Origin: Micropterix aruncella
Taxonomy: Eukaryota > Arthropoda > Insecta > Lepidoptera > Micropterigidae
Assembly (NCBI GenBank): GCA_944548615.1
Contig: OX155978.1
Coordinates: 7,555,609 to 7,619,608, forward strand
Length of the DNA: 64,000 bases
Direction of reading: 5' to 3'
The stretch's first letter is position 1; each line of letters opens with the position of its first letter. The position numbers and the translations under genes were made by a program. The notes under the pieces were generated by a model. That model was given only the letters and a program-made list of their open reading frames with translations. It searched no databases and was not told where the DNA came from. Shown in pieces: positions 35,401 to 47,400 of the stretch.

Positions 35401-38400
35401 TAAGCTTTTTGTTGTTACCTCGAAGATTTGTGTTGACGTTGAATTTGTAAATATTCTTCAGTCCAGGTACATCGTAATAATCTGTTAGAATTTTATATGT
35501 CTCAATCAGGTCCCCTCTTTGTCTTCTTTGTTTGAGAGTAGTGATTTTAAGCGATCTTCATAATTTCTATTCTTCAGGTCCACTGGCATTTTGGTTGCCC
35601 TTCGCTGAACTTTTTCCAGGATATCTACATCTTTGCACAAGTAGGGACTCCAGAGCTGATAGCCATACTCCAAACTATGTCTCACATATGCCTTGTAGAT
35701 CTTGATAAAAACTTCTATTGACAGATGTTGGAAAGCCTTCCTTATTAGATAGAGTAGAGTTGGTTCTTTTAGCAATTCGAATTATGCGTTTCTCCCATTT
35801 GAGATCATCAATAATTGTTATTCAAAAATCTTTTTGTTGCTTGACTGCTTCTAATTGGGCATTTGCCAGAAAATATTGTTTGTTGGGGTTGCTTTTCCCG
35901 ATATGAAGCACTACACATTTCGCAGTGTTTAAGATAAGCAACCGATCTTCCGTCCGCGCATTAATCTTGTCAAGATCTTGCTGAAGCTGTCCACTGCATA
36001 GAATAGGATTTGTGAAGAATTTTGTGTCATCGGCAAAGTAGCTGCTCTGCGATGCGATTGAGGCTTGAAGATCCGTAATATACAAGGTGAACAAAACTGG
36101 CCCCAGCACTGACCCTTGGGGTACTCCACTGGATACAGTGAAATAATCAGATTTAAAGTCGCCTACTTTCACTTGGAAGGTGTGACCAGTTAGGAAGTCT
36201 GATATCCAACTTAAAATTTTCCCTTGAATTCCGAGACATTCAAGTTTTTGCAGAAGTCTTCTTACAGGAACTTTATCGAAGGCCTTTTCGAAGTTGAGAT
36301 ATATAACATCGGTCGGTATACCCCCATCCCAGTTCTCGGTCCAGCGGTTGAGACAAAGAAGTAGGTTGGTGACAGTGGAGCGCCCGGGAATGAAACCATG
36401 CTGCTCATTTGGAACAATTTTGATTTGAAATATAAATTTGCGTAATTTTGCTGCAATGATTCTTTCCATGGATTTGCAAGCAATGCAAGTTAACCCCTCC
36501 TCTCGCGAAGTAAAAATTCAGCTATCACTTTTGCCCGCGACATTTTCGCGCGTAAAATTGACGCGAGTCGACGACCTTGATACAAACGACCATAACTTGT
36601 AAACCACTATACGGATCATAAAAAAAAATACTATAGAATGATCGCATTGAAATTTGACATATAAAAAATTATAACCTGGAAATTGGGGGAGTCGGCCGTT
36701 GGTCCCGCAAGGGATGTTAGGGAGTTACCGGGTTAAGCTGATCGGACGGTAATTGGAAGCAGTGCGCTTATCTCCTTTTCGGGGGTTACAATTGCGTGTT
36801 TGTAGTCTGCAGGTAATTTCCCTGATGTGATTGATTGCTGCAAAATTACAGTTAGCGGTTTACTTAACTGGCTTGCACATTCCCTCCAGAGTAAAGCCGG
36901 TAAGTTTTCTGGACCCATGGCGGATTCGACGTTTAGCATATTAAAAGTTTTTTTCACTTAACCCGTTGAGTATGAGTCAACCAAATCTGGTTGCGAAACA
37001 ATTATCCGTTGAGTACGAGTCGACCAAATCTGGTAGCGCGTTTTTTTCACTTCTTTGACGTTCTCATATTGTTTTACAAAATGATATTTCAATATTCTAT
37101 ATTCGAAATTACAATGCAATCATTGTGCAGTTGTTCTTTTTATGATTGGTGTAGTAGTTTCGTAGTTATAGTACTTTAAGTCGATGTCGCCGAAAATCCT
37201 GCAAAAGAAACAGATGCATCCATGAAAATACCCATTTACTCCAAGGGTTAATCTGTACTAATATGAACATCATCAAAACAATTGTTAACCCTGGTCAGGT
37301 TAGTTAGAGGTGGTAAACGTAGGCATTATTAAACTGCTTAGCAAAAATATCCGCAATATCAAGAGGGTTGCTTGTGTTGGAGTCAGTCGCGCTGTTGTAG
37401 AGTTCTAGTAGAGTAGAAGCTTTGGATTTTATTTTTTTTTCTTTCTAATTTAACCCCTTGAGTATGATACGACCAAATCTGGTTCTGAAACAATTATCCG
37501 TTGAGTATGATACGACCAGATCTGGTTCCGCGTTTTTTTCACTTCTTTGACGTTCTCATATTTATTCATAATTATCTAATTGTTTTACAAAATGATATTT
37601 CAATATTCTATATTCGAAATTTCAATGCAATCATTGTGCAGTTGTTCTTTTTATGATTGGTGTAGTAGTTTCGTAGTTATAGTACTTTAAGGTCGATGTC
37701 GCCGAAAATCCTGCAAAAGAGACAGATGCATCCATGAAAATACCCATTTACTGCAAGGGTTAAATACAGCCTTGTATAAAATCCAGCCAAGCCTTACCTG
37801 CTGGAGATTACGATAGCCTGATGATGGAATTATTATGATGGCCTGCCTGCGATTCCGGGGATTCCATTCTATGTTTCAGTTCCCTTCCGGTAGCCTCCTC
37901 GAACAACACATCCGCTTGAGACCTACAGTAAGACGTTAGACGCTTGGAGAGGTCACGGGATGTAAATAAAATAATAAATGTAAGTAAATAAAATAATAAA
38001 TAAATATTTACTTTGTCGTCGAAATGTTCGATAGCCATACTGGAGATATCGCGGAGTTCTTGCAGGACTTCGTGAGCACGCGGCAACGTAGGAGACGTCT
38101 CCACAATCAGTAGCACTTTCTCAATCTCATCAATGACCTGAAATCATGAAACAATAATTACTGAGGCTTCTAATAAAATATTGGTTGTGTCACCCCAAGA
38201 CTTTCCCAGGAAGCAGTCAACCCCCTTCACGCGCCAAACCCCTCAAACATTCCCCCCGCAACCCCCCTTCACCTCATAACAGTATACTACTCTATACCAG
38301 TTGAGTCATATGGGAGTATACTGTAAGTATTCTCATTAAAAAAACCCTTCCCGGTATAAAACAGCATGTTCCATGGTCGATGAATTTATTATAGGTCATC

Positions 38401-41400
38401 GCCCGCATTGATATTCTGTTTCGGGTTCGATTCCCGGCTGGGTCACCATTTTCCGTTGCGATAAAATTAACCCATTTACAACGACCGATCGTTATAAAGA
38501 TCAAAAAAAAATATGGGGAATACTCTCAATTTAAAAATATTAACGAGCAGATAACTTTTGCTTATTGTTTACCAATTGCCGCAGTGATCGTTTGACATTG
38601 TTTCGGTGCATAGATAATTATCTTATGAATTCTTCGCCAATCCTATTCTATGCAGTGGACAGCTTCAGCAAGATATTGACAAGATCAAAGCGTGGACGGA
38701 AGATTGGTTGCTTACCTTAAACGTTGAGAAATGTGTAATGCTTCATATCGGGAAAAGCAACCCCAACAAACAATATTTTCTGGCAAACGCCCAACTAGAA
38801 GCAGTCAAGCAACAAAAAGATCTTGGAATAACAATTACTGATGATCTCAAATGGGAGAAACACATCATTGCAATTGCTAAAAGAGCCAACTCTACTCTCT
38901 ATCTAATAAGGAAGGCTTTCCAACATCTGTCAATAGAGGTTTTTATCAAGATCTACAAGGCATATGTGAGACCTATTCTTGAGTATGGCTATCAGATCTT
39001 GAACCCTTACTTTTGCAAAGATGTAGGTGTTCTGGGAAAGGTTCAGCGAAGGGCAACCAAAATGCCAGTGGGCCTGAAGAATAGGAATAATGAAGATCGC
39101 TTGAAATTACTTGGAATTACTACACTCAAACAAAGAAGACAAAAAGGGGACCTGATTGAGACATATAAAATTCTAACACATTATTACGACGTACCTGCAC
39201 TGAAGAATATTTACAAATTCAACGTCAATATAAATCTTCGAGGTCACAACAAAAAACTCAACCGTACAAAATTTAAATCTAATCCTCTTAAGAACGTTCT
39301 GCCAAATAGACTGGTGGGCATGTGGAATAAACTACCATTTAAAGTGATTAGTGCAATCTCTGTCAATCAATTTTAAAACAGACTCGATTTGTACCTAAAA
39401 ACTTGTTAATACTGTTTACATTATATTGTTAATATTGTTTAGCTTTACAAGATCTGATCTGGACGTATCAGCAAAGCTGCCTGTCCAGAATAAATAATAA
39501 TAATAATAATAATGATCATAATTTTGAAGTGCTTTTCTATTTAAATTCGTATTAGCGTACTTAACATTCACTATGTCTTCAAAACGGTAAGTGTTTACAA
39601 ATAAGCTTGTGATTGAAATTTATTTTATGCATGTTTTGTATAAATGTATGTCCTAGATAGATATAGATTATATAGATAGATATAGATAGATAGATAATAA
39701 AGCCTTTTTCATAGTAATAACTGTGTTTCTTTAATTTAAAATATGATACAATCGATAAAGTAGTAGTTATATGAGCCTACCTGTCTATTACTACTGATCG
39801 TTAAAACGATCCGCATTTTCCAAGCTTTCCTGAAAACTCAGTTTTTTTTTGGTATTTTTCTATGTTTACTTTATGCATGATTAAAATATGTGATACGAGA
39901 TTAAAAAAGGTTCAGTAACAACTGGGTTAACCTGTTGAGTATGATACGACCAAATCTGGTTGTGAAACAATTATCCGTTGAGTATGATACGACCAGATCT
40001 GGTTCCGCTCGGCGCGCCCGCTTTCGAACTCTTTTTTTACCATCGAAAGCATTTTGTCTCTTTCATGCGTATGGCAGATCGGTACAGAATTAAATTCTCT
40101 CTGTTAGCATTCGCAGCAGCAACTGCGCAGTCCATGTAACATATTATTACGGATTGCTGCAAATTGAACGCCCGCCTTCCCGAAACATCAAAATCCGCGG
40201 AGCGTGTTTCGTTTTCGGATACGTTTTTCGTGTAGTTTTCGGTGTTTATTTCAACGAATCGTAAGTAAAACCATTTCTACAACATCATATAGTCCCCCTA
40301 AACTGATTAGATGTACCATTTATCGTGTATATAAAGTATTTCGGGTCTTTGAATGTCGCCTCGCAAATGCCAAAGTCGGCCATTGTTTTTTCACTTCTTT
40401 GACGTTATCATATTTATTCATAATTATCTAATTGTTTTACAAAATGATATTTCAATATTCTATATTCGAAATTTCAATGCAATCATTGTGCAGTTGTTCT
40501 TTTATGATTGGTGTAGTAGTTTCGTAGTTATAGTCCTTGAAGTCGAGCCGTCGATGTCGCCGAAAATCCTGCAAAAGTGACAGATGCACCCATAAAAATA
40601 CTTATTTACTCCAAGGGTTAATGGAATTGCATTTAAATTCTGTTGATCGGGTTGGTTGTAAGAGATTGTCATAAGATAATTAACCCACGCATTGTGAACT
40701 TTTGCAATAGTGTGATAACAAGGAAATGTAATAAATAACAAGGAAAAACAAAGTGTAATAACAAGAAAAAAATACCTTTCCCGGTATAAAACAGCATGTC
40801 CCATGGTCGATGAATTTATTATAGGTCATCGTCAGCATTGATATCCTAGTTTCCACAGAAGTGAGTATGTCGCAGTGCTTTGCAAATGGATGATACCTGA
40901 AATTAAATCATAACTAATCTTAATGTAGAATTTATCCTATAAATAAATAAAATACAAACGGAGCTGCCATGGAATTCACCGAAGGAGTCGGGCCCATCAT
41001 AATACTATTTTTTACACTGCTGGGGGGGGGGGGGGTGAGCAGTGGATTCCGGACTAACGACCGGCTGTGCTAAGTTTAGGACAGCAGTCTTGCCACATGT
41101 GAGCGTTTACCTTACCACCCATTCCCTCCCCCTTCGAAACCATAGAATTTGAGATGCGCAAATCGCAGTTTCAGATATTTTTTCTAGGAATGAGTTGATT
41201 ATTTTTTTGGAAAGACCAAGATCTTTAAAGAGGTGAAATAGAGATTTAGCTGGCAGACCACAAGCGCCAACTTCCACCGTGTGAAGGTGAACAGTGAAGC
41301 CGTTCCGGGTGATGACATTTGCGAGATCATGGTATTTATTTAATTTGTACTCGTGGTCTTTTGGGATATTTGATTCCCGTGGAATAGTTAATTCTACAAT

Positions 41401-44400
41401 AAGGGCCACCTTCCGAGATAATATAAGAGTTATATCTGGACGGAGGGCTGTGCATCCGAGATTTTCAGGGAATTTATACTTCTTAGAGACCGAATCAACC
41501 TCCAGAATCCAATCTGAAGCTTTCTCAATGATTGAGAAAGGTTTTGTAGTTAAATGTTTTTTGCCTTTAGAGCCATCCCGCACAAACTCTATTGGGGGTT
41601 TGGAGGATACTGTCAAAGCCTAGTTGGCACGAGCCACTGAGAGGCTAATTACCTCGCGAATAACAGCGAGAACTTTGTCATGGCGGTAAGTGTACCGTCC
41701 TTGATCTAAGGCCACCTTGCAGACAGCTAGAATGTCTAGCTGTGCAAGGGGTATTGCTACAAAGGGGGCATGAACTATCCTCCAACGAGCGAGGTTACTG
41801 GGGTCTGGAAGTGTATGGAAGTGTATGAATGTAAGCCGAAAAGCCCGGCTTGCCGTATCTCTTAAATATTGCTAAATTAATAAATGAATTTGCGAGGGCC
41901 TATTGCTATCTAGCGGGTACAGATCGATCCACGCGACAAAACAGCTTATGACAGCGCAACAATTCGCTGCAATCCTATTGAGTTGAGTTCAGCTAGTCAT
42001 CTCGCTCGCACACATGGGCTTGCAACGGGGCTTTCAAAATCAGTGGTCCGCTCTTATCTAATCTGTGGCAAATTATGCAAAACAATATATGTATCTATAC
42101 GACTTTTGTATTGACAATTAAGCCAGGCTTGCGTTAGCGTAAGGTAGAATGCGAGCATGTTCCATATTCAGTTCAGTTTGTTTTGTACAAGTGACAGAGC
42201 AGATTCTTTTATTGTATAATTTCAATTATAGATACAATAAAAAAAATCAATGGGAGCTAATGGGCCCTTGCTGAGTTGGCCGCGAAGACGCATTCTGTTC
42301 AGGGTTAGTCACACTTACGGGTCAACACCCATCCGGAGGCCTCCACGCATGAAGTGTGAACCCGGACAGGCCTCTGGCCTTAGAGCTAGGTTCCCTTAGG
42401 AATTCCCGACCGCTCTTGAAACGACCATCGGCTACCCGATCCTGGGTGAACAGCCGGGCAAAGGATGCCTTGGTCCGCGATAGATTCGGTATACACCGTT
42501 TCACCGCTTCGTAAGGGAGAGGACCGCGCAGTCGCTGTAAGGTCCGCAACCACCCACGCTTTATAGGAAACAGTACTGCTTTTAGACTCCTTCGACTGTT
42601 AGTCAGAGTGCACAGTCGATTGGCTTACGCCACACGGTGCACAGACCGTCCAGGAGCACTATTGTATATATGGAAACTAACCCTAAGGCCAGAGTCCTGC
42701 CCGGGCTCGTACTTCACGCGTGGAGGCCGCCGGATGGGTGTTGACCCGTGAGCGTGACCAACCCTGAACAGAATGGGTCTTTGTGGCCAACTCAGCAAGG
42801 GCCCATTAGCTCCCTCCCTGCTTAGATGAGTATTATCTGTGATGACAGAATGATTGGTCAGTCCTAGCATTTCTACACCAAATCGCATTGCAGGTAGCTA
42901 CAAATTTTAAGAGTGCCAACCCTAGCATTAAACTACAGGTTACAATTGCCTACTGTGTCTTTTAGGTCAATAAAGAAAAAGAAGATTATTCAATAGTTGG
43001 CAAACCTTCTTTCACTTTCTCGTCGTGGTAGCTGTGTCTTGACGGCTTTTAAGCTGGCGGCAATTCTCCTCTCGATCATAATGAAGCCTCTGTTGAGTAG
43101 CCGCTGGCATATTGCATCGAAATCCTTGCATACCTAAAGCAAACACGAACTATGAATTATTGGAATATGAATTTAGTGCAAAAACAATTTTTAATTGCGA
43201 AAACATATTATTTAAATAAATACAATGATCTCGCAAATGTTGCCACCCGGAACGGTTTCACTGTGTAACAGTCACTCATGTTTTTCCATCGAACCTCAGA
43301 TAAACGACCGCGAAGCCAGCAACACCGAACTACAAGAGCATCTGCAGGTCTGAATTATGCCGTTCCCCGAGTTAATTCTTCATTTGCCCAAAGACAATTC
43401 AACTATATAGCACCGAAAATATTCAACCGTCTTGATGACAAAATAAAAGAAATAGAAAATACCATTTTATTTAAAAAATATATTTAAAAAATGGCTTCTT
43501 GACGACATAGGTCGTTTATGGACAGAGAACGAACTTCTGCAAGTCATATCTTAAAAAAAATATTTCTGCATAACTTTACTATTATACTATATAATATGAT
43601 ATAAGTTTTAAACAAAATGTAATACATTGTAATATAATGCAAAAGAATAATACTATAATATATCTTCTTCTTCTCCGTCGTTCCCTCATTACTGAGGATC
43701 GTGGTCACTAGACAACAGTTTGCCTACGAGGCTCCTCCACTTCGACCTGTCTTCTGCATGGCGGGTCGCAGATTGTATTGACCCTTTTGTAACTTCTTTG
43801 ATGAGGTCGTTCCATCTGGCCGGTGATCTGCCTCTGCTTCTTCTTCCCTCCACTTGACCCCCGGAAAGCATTTTCTCTAGATTCTCTGGGTTTCTCCTGG
43901 CAACATGACCGAAGAACTGCAGGACCCTTCTCATGCAGGGCGGAGAGCCTCACTTGGATGCCGAGTTCTTCCAGGACAGATTTGTTGGTGCGGCGTGCTG
44001 TCCATGGGATTCCTAGCATTTTACGCCAACACCACATCTCCAGTGCATCGATTTTGGTGCGTATACGAGCCTTCAGGGTCCATCGGTCTTATTTAGAATG
44101 GTTGCTTAAGCTGTCGTTTAGTGGTGTCTTAGATAAGTGACGTTTATCTCGTTAAGACGCCGTCCAAAAATTTGTTATTTAGAAACGCATCCTAACGGTG
44201 ACTTAACTAAGCAATGCGTTAACGCTCGAAACCGCGATAAAGCCACTGGTAACCAGCTATTTTACGGCTGTACAACGCACAACGCTATCTGTCAAAGTAG
44301 CTTTGTGGTAGCTTTGCATTTTTGTGGCGTCGTTTTGTTTCGTCGTGTCGAGATATTCCGCTGTTTTCACGTGTATTTAAAGAAATGTCCGACAAAAATA

Positions 44401-47400
44401 TGCCCGACCAAAAAAGGAAGAGATCTGCAAATTGGGACGATGCAGAAAAGGTTTGAAATCATTTCATTTATGTATTCAACTTTCGAGACCGGCTGCCTTT
44501 CGTATGTGAGCAAAGGATCATGGTTTTGTTCATTAATATTAAGAAGTTGTAACTAATATGTATCGTAAGTAAGTTTAGCATGTATCATTAATAAGTTTAA
44601 TATTTAACGTAAATAAGTTTAATATGTATCTTCAATAAGTTCAATATATAACACAAATAAGTTTAATATGTAACATAATTAAGTGTAATATGTAACGTAA
44701 GTAAGTTTAATATGTATCTCAAATGACTTTAATATGTACAGCAATTAAAAAAAGTTTCGAATAAAAATCTGTCTGTTTACGTCTCCTAAGATTCCAACTG
44801 GTTCCACACCGATTAATTCAGATCCTTCCCCATTATCACCAGCGGGTTCCTCTGGATTTCCACCTGTAAGGAAATTGTAATACTGAAATTAGAGCTTATA
44901 AGATGGAATTATAAGGGCAAATGGCCCTATACTTATATTAAATAATCGCACCAAGATTTTCTTCTTTAAAATCAATTGCCATGTTATGTAGCACTGCCAG
45001 GGCGACAATGCTAGTTTTGATCGTCTCGAGGGAACCTGTCATCCCTCGCAGCAGACACCAAAATCTCTGCTTCCATACTCCGAACAATCTTTCGACCGTA
45101 TTTCTAGTAGCTATGTGCGCCGTGTTATAGGCCTCCTCATGTCGATTTGCCGGCCGCAGTATCGGCGTAAATAAATAGTTGGTGCATCCATAACCGGAAT
45201 CTCCTAAAAGACGGCCCCGAAATTCTCCTTCTTCGAATCGATCCTTTATGCGGCTTTCCCGGAATATTCGAGCATCGTGAGTACTCCCTCTGTATGATGC
45301 CACTATGTCACAGATCTTCAAATTAGCGTCACCAACCACCTGTCAATAAATGTAATATAGGCATTATACGTACGTACCTAAGCAGATAATACAAAAAAAA
45401 AACAAAATATGGACTAAGTGCACGCTTACTTGAATGTTAAGCGAATAGAAATTTTTTCTATTAATGTAGTATTGGCCAATTTCCCCGCCAACTTTTCTTA
45501 TCCTAATATGTGTGCAATCAATTGCGCCTAAAACCTGTGGAAAACCACGAATAGCTGCAAATTCTGCAATCATTGCATCTTGCTCTCTTTGGGTAGTGGG
45601 CATCTTGATATGCCGGCGAGAATGTGATACAATCGCTTCTGCAACGCGCTTTCTGATCACAGAAATTGTGGGCTGGCTGAAACCGTGGACATCGGCACAA
45701 TCATCTTGGATCTGGTAACAAATACAAAACCATATGGTAGTTAGAAAAAGTGGGATATGAAAATGCAACGGGATATTAAACAAGAAAGAAAGCTTATCAA
45801 AGTTTTTTATTTACCTCATTTCGTGCCCATGACCGTATAGCAGCTGCTACTTGAAGCTCGGGCTTAATTTGACCTGCTTTTCCGCCTCCCTGTAGCTGTC
45901 CTCTCACCATATCCACGATTTTCATCAAATTAGCTTTGGTGAACCGATACTTGGAGCGAAACTCTTCTTCAGTAAGTTCTGTAAACGGATCGAACCGTTT
46001 TTTATACGGTTTCGCAGTTCTGCGAGGACCAAACACCGTCAAATTCCTCGAAAACTCTAAAAAAAATTCAAATTCGGCCATTACGCGGCAAAAACAAGAC
46101 TAGGACAAAGATAAGTACTCGTTAAACCTGGCCTGTCGCGTGCGTAAAGTGACGTTTATGAACGACGGCCGCTAAGCGATTGTTTAGTGCTAAGCAACGA
46201 TTCTAAATAACGATTTTCGTTGGGCGGTCGCTAAGTCGATCCCAAATTTTAAGCAACCATTCTAAATAAGACTGCATGTCTCTGATGCATAGAGAAAGAT
46301 CGAGAAAACCAGAGCTCGAACCAGCCTGACCTTAGTCCGCTTACTTATACCCCGATTCTTCCACAGCCTTTCTAGCTTGCTCATGGCCGATCTTGCCATC
46401 TGGCTTCTGCGTGAGACCTCCTTTTCGCAGTTTCCGTCGTTGCATATCATGGAGCCCAGATAAACAAAGTCTTCCACAGCTTGAAGGTCACTCAGCGTGT
46501 TGGTGCGTTGCATGGTTCCAGCCCGGTCCACAAACATGAGTTTGGTCTTGCTGCGGTTCATGTGCAGTCCATACTCCTTGATTTCCTTCTCCACCCTGCG
46601 TAATAGGGTCGCCAACTCATTTTCATCGGCAACTATGATGGTCGTGTCGTCGGCGAATCTTAAATTATTGATTCTGAGACCTCCAATGCGAATATATCTA
46701 GATCGTTATATTTGTGTATGTATGTATATGTATGTATGTATGCAGTGGCGGATCCAGGATTTATGTTTGGGGGGGGCTGAGGGTCGGTCTCGCTAATAGC
46801 TATATCAGTAAACTAGCTGACCCGTGCCCACTTCGTTGAGCGGTAAAACTTTTTACTTGTGATGAAATAATGAGTGTGGTTTGGTTAGTACTGAGTGCTA
46901 TGATTTATTTCCTGACTGCCAAATGAAGGGTTATATTTTTACTGCAATGTATGTATGTATTTGCATGCCAATTTGACTATATTACCGTTATTTGTGAGTG
47001 TCTTCTTGTGAGTTTCTTATTTGTGAGTGTCTTATCTCTTCAACCATTTATGCAGTAAAAGTGAAATTATATGCAGTAAAAGGGAAGTCTTTTGTTATAA
47101 ACACTTTAGACGATAAATTTCCTTATTTTGATAATAATTCATAATCGTTATTAATATGACCAATAAACATGACCTAACGATTTAAATTATTTTTTTAATT
47201 AGAAAAACTACTTTTTGTGACTTAAATATAAAAGTTAGGTATATGCTGTCGCTGACTTTTTTATAAGCATTATCAATCTCTACACCTTTCTCTAGAATTT
47301 AATCATATATCTCTCATCGTTAAGGCAGCGTTAGTTAGAAACGTTTTCGTTCGACCGTTTTTTCCGACTTAATTTGGAAATCCGACTACCACGAAACAGT

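Larger units (their letters stand above)
33741..37449 (-). mobile_element. CR1-like LINE, minus strand, split by three TTAA MITEs
   Basis: LINE pieces, from the 3' end: 33741-33820 ((ATT)n tail, GGACAGGCAGCTTTGCTGAT), 35233-36489, 36737-36957 and 37252-37449. The frame 35822-36469 contains PNEQHGFIPGRSTVTNLLLC, GVPQGSVLGPVLF and FADD (36026-36037); N-terminal parts read ESAMGPENLPALL and DIADIFAKQF. MITEs occupy 33821-35232, 36490-36736 and 36958-37251, each at TTAA. Frame breaks exist (for instance 35775-35822). Confidence 0.88.
44084..46274 (-). mobile_element. PIF/Harbinger transposon, full length
   Basis: Terminal inverted repeats of 26 bp with one mismatch: CGGTCTTATTTAGAATGG at 44084 and CCATTCTAAATAAGACTG at 46274. 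The 3-bp duplication CAT (44081-44083, 46275-46277) is the Harbinger target size. Removing the element and one CAT restores the LINE frame as SET-WTLK. It contains a four-exon transposase, a plus-strand Myb-like first exon (44385-44450) and a 22-bp tandem repeat (44573-44748). It lies in FBXO28 intron 1 on the same strand. Confidence 0.93.
43660..46700 (-). mobile_element. 5'-truncated LINE split by the Harbinger element
   Basis: Two minus-strand pieces, 46278-46700 (LRINNLRFADDTTIIVA, MNRSKTKLMFVDRAG, LVFSIFLYASET) and 43660-44080 (KIDALEMWCWRKMLGIPWT, RRTNKSVLEELG). They form one RT C-terminal region typical of RTE/endonuclease-RT insect LINEs when the Harbinger element is removed. The 5' end is truncated just upstream of FADD; the 3' end lies in a CTTCTT-rich stretch at 43665. 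Confidence 0.82.

Noticed and set aside
44137..44556. 139-codon plus-strand frame in the Harbinger element
   Set aside because: A different frame (44385-44450) gives the Myb-like start; the long frame has no domain pattern.
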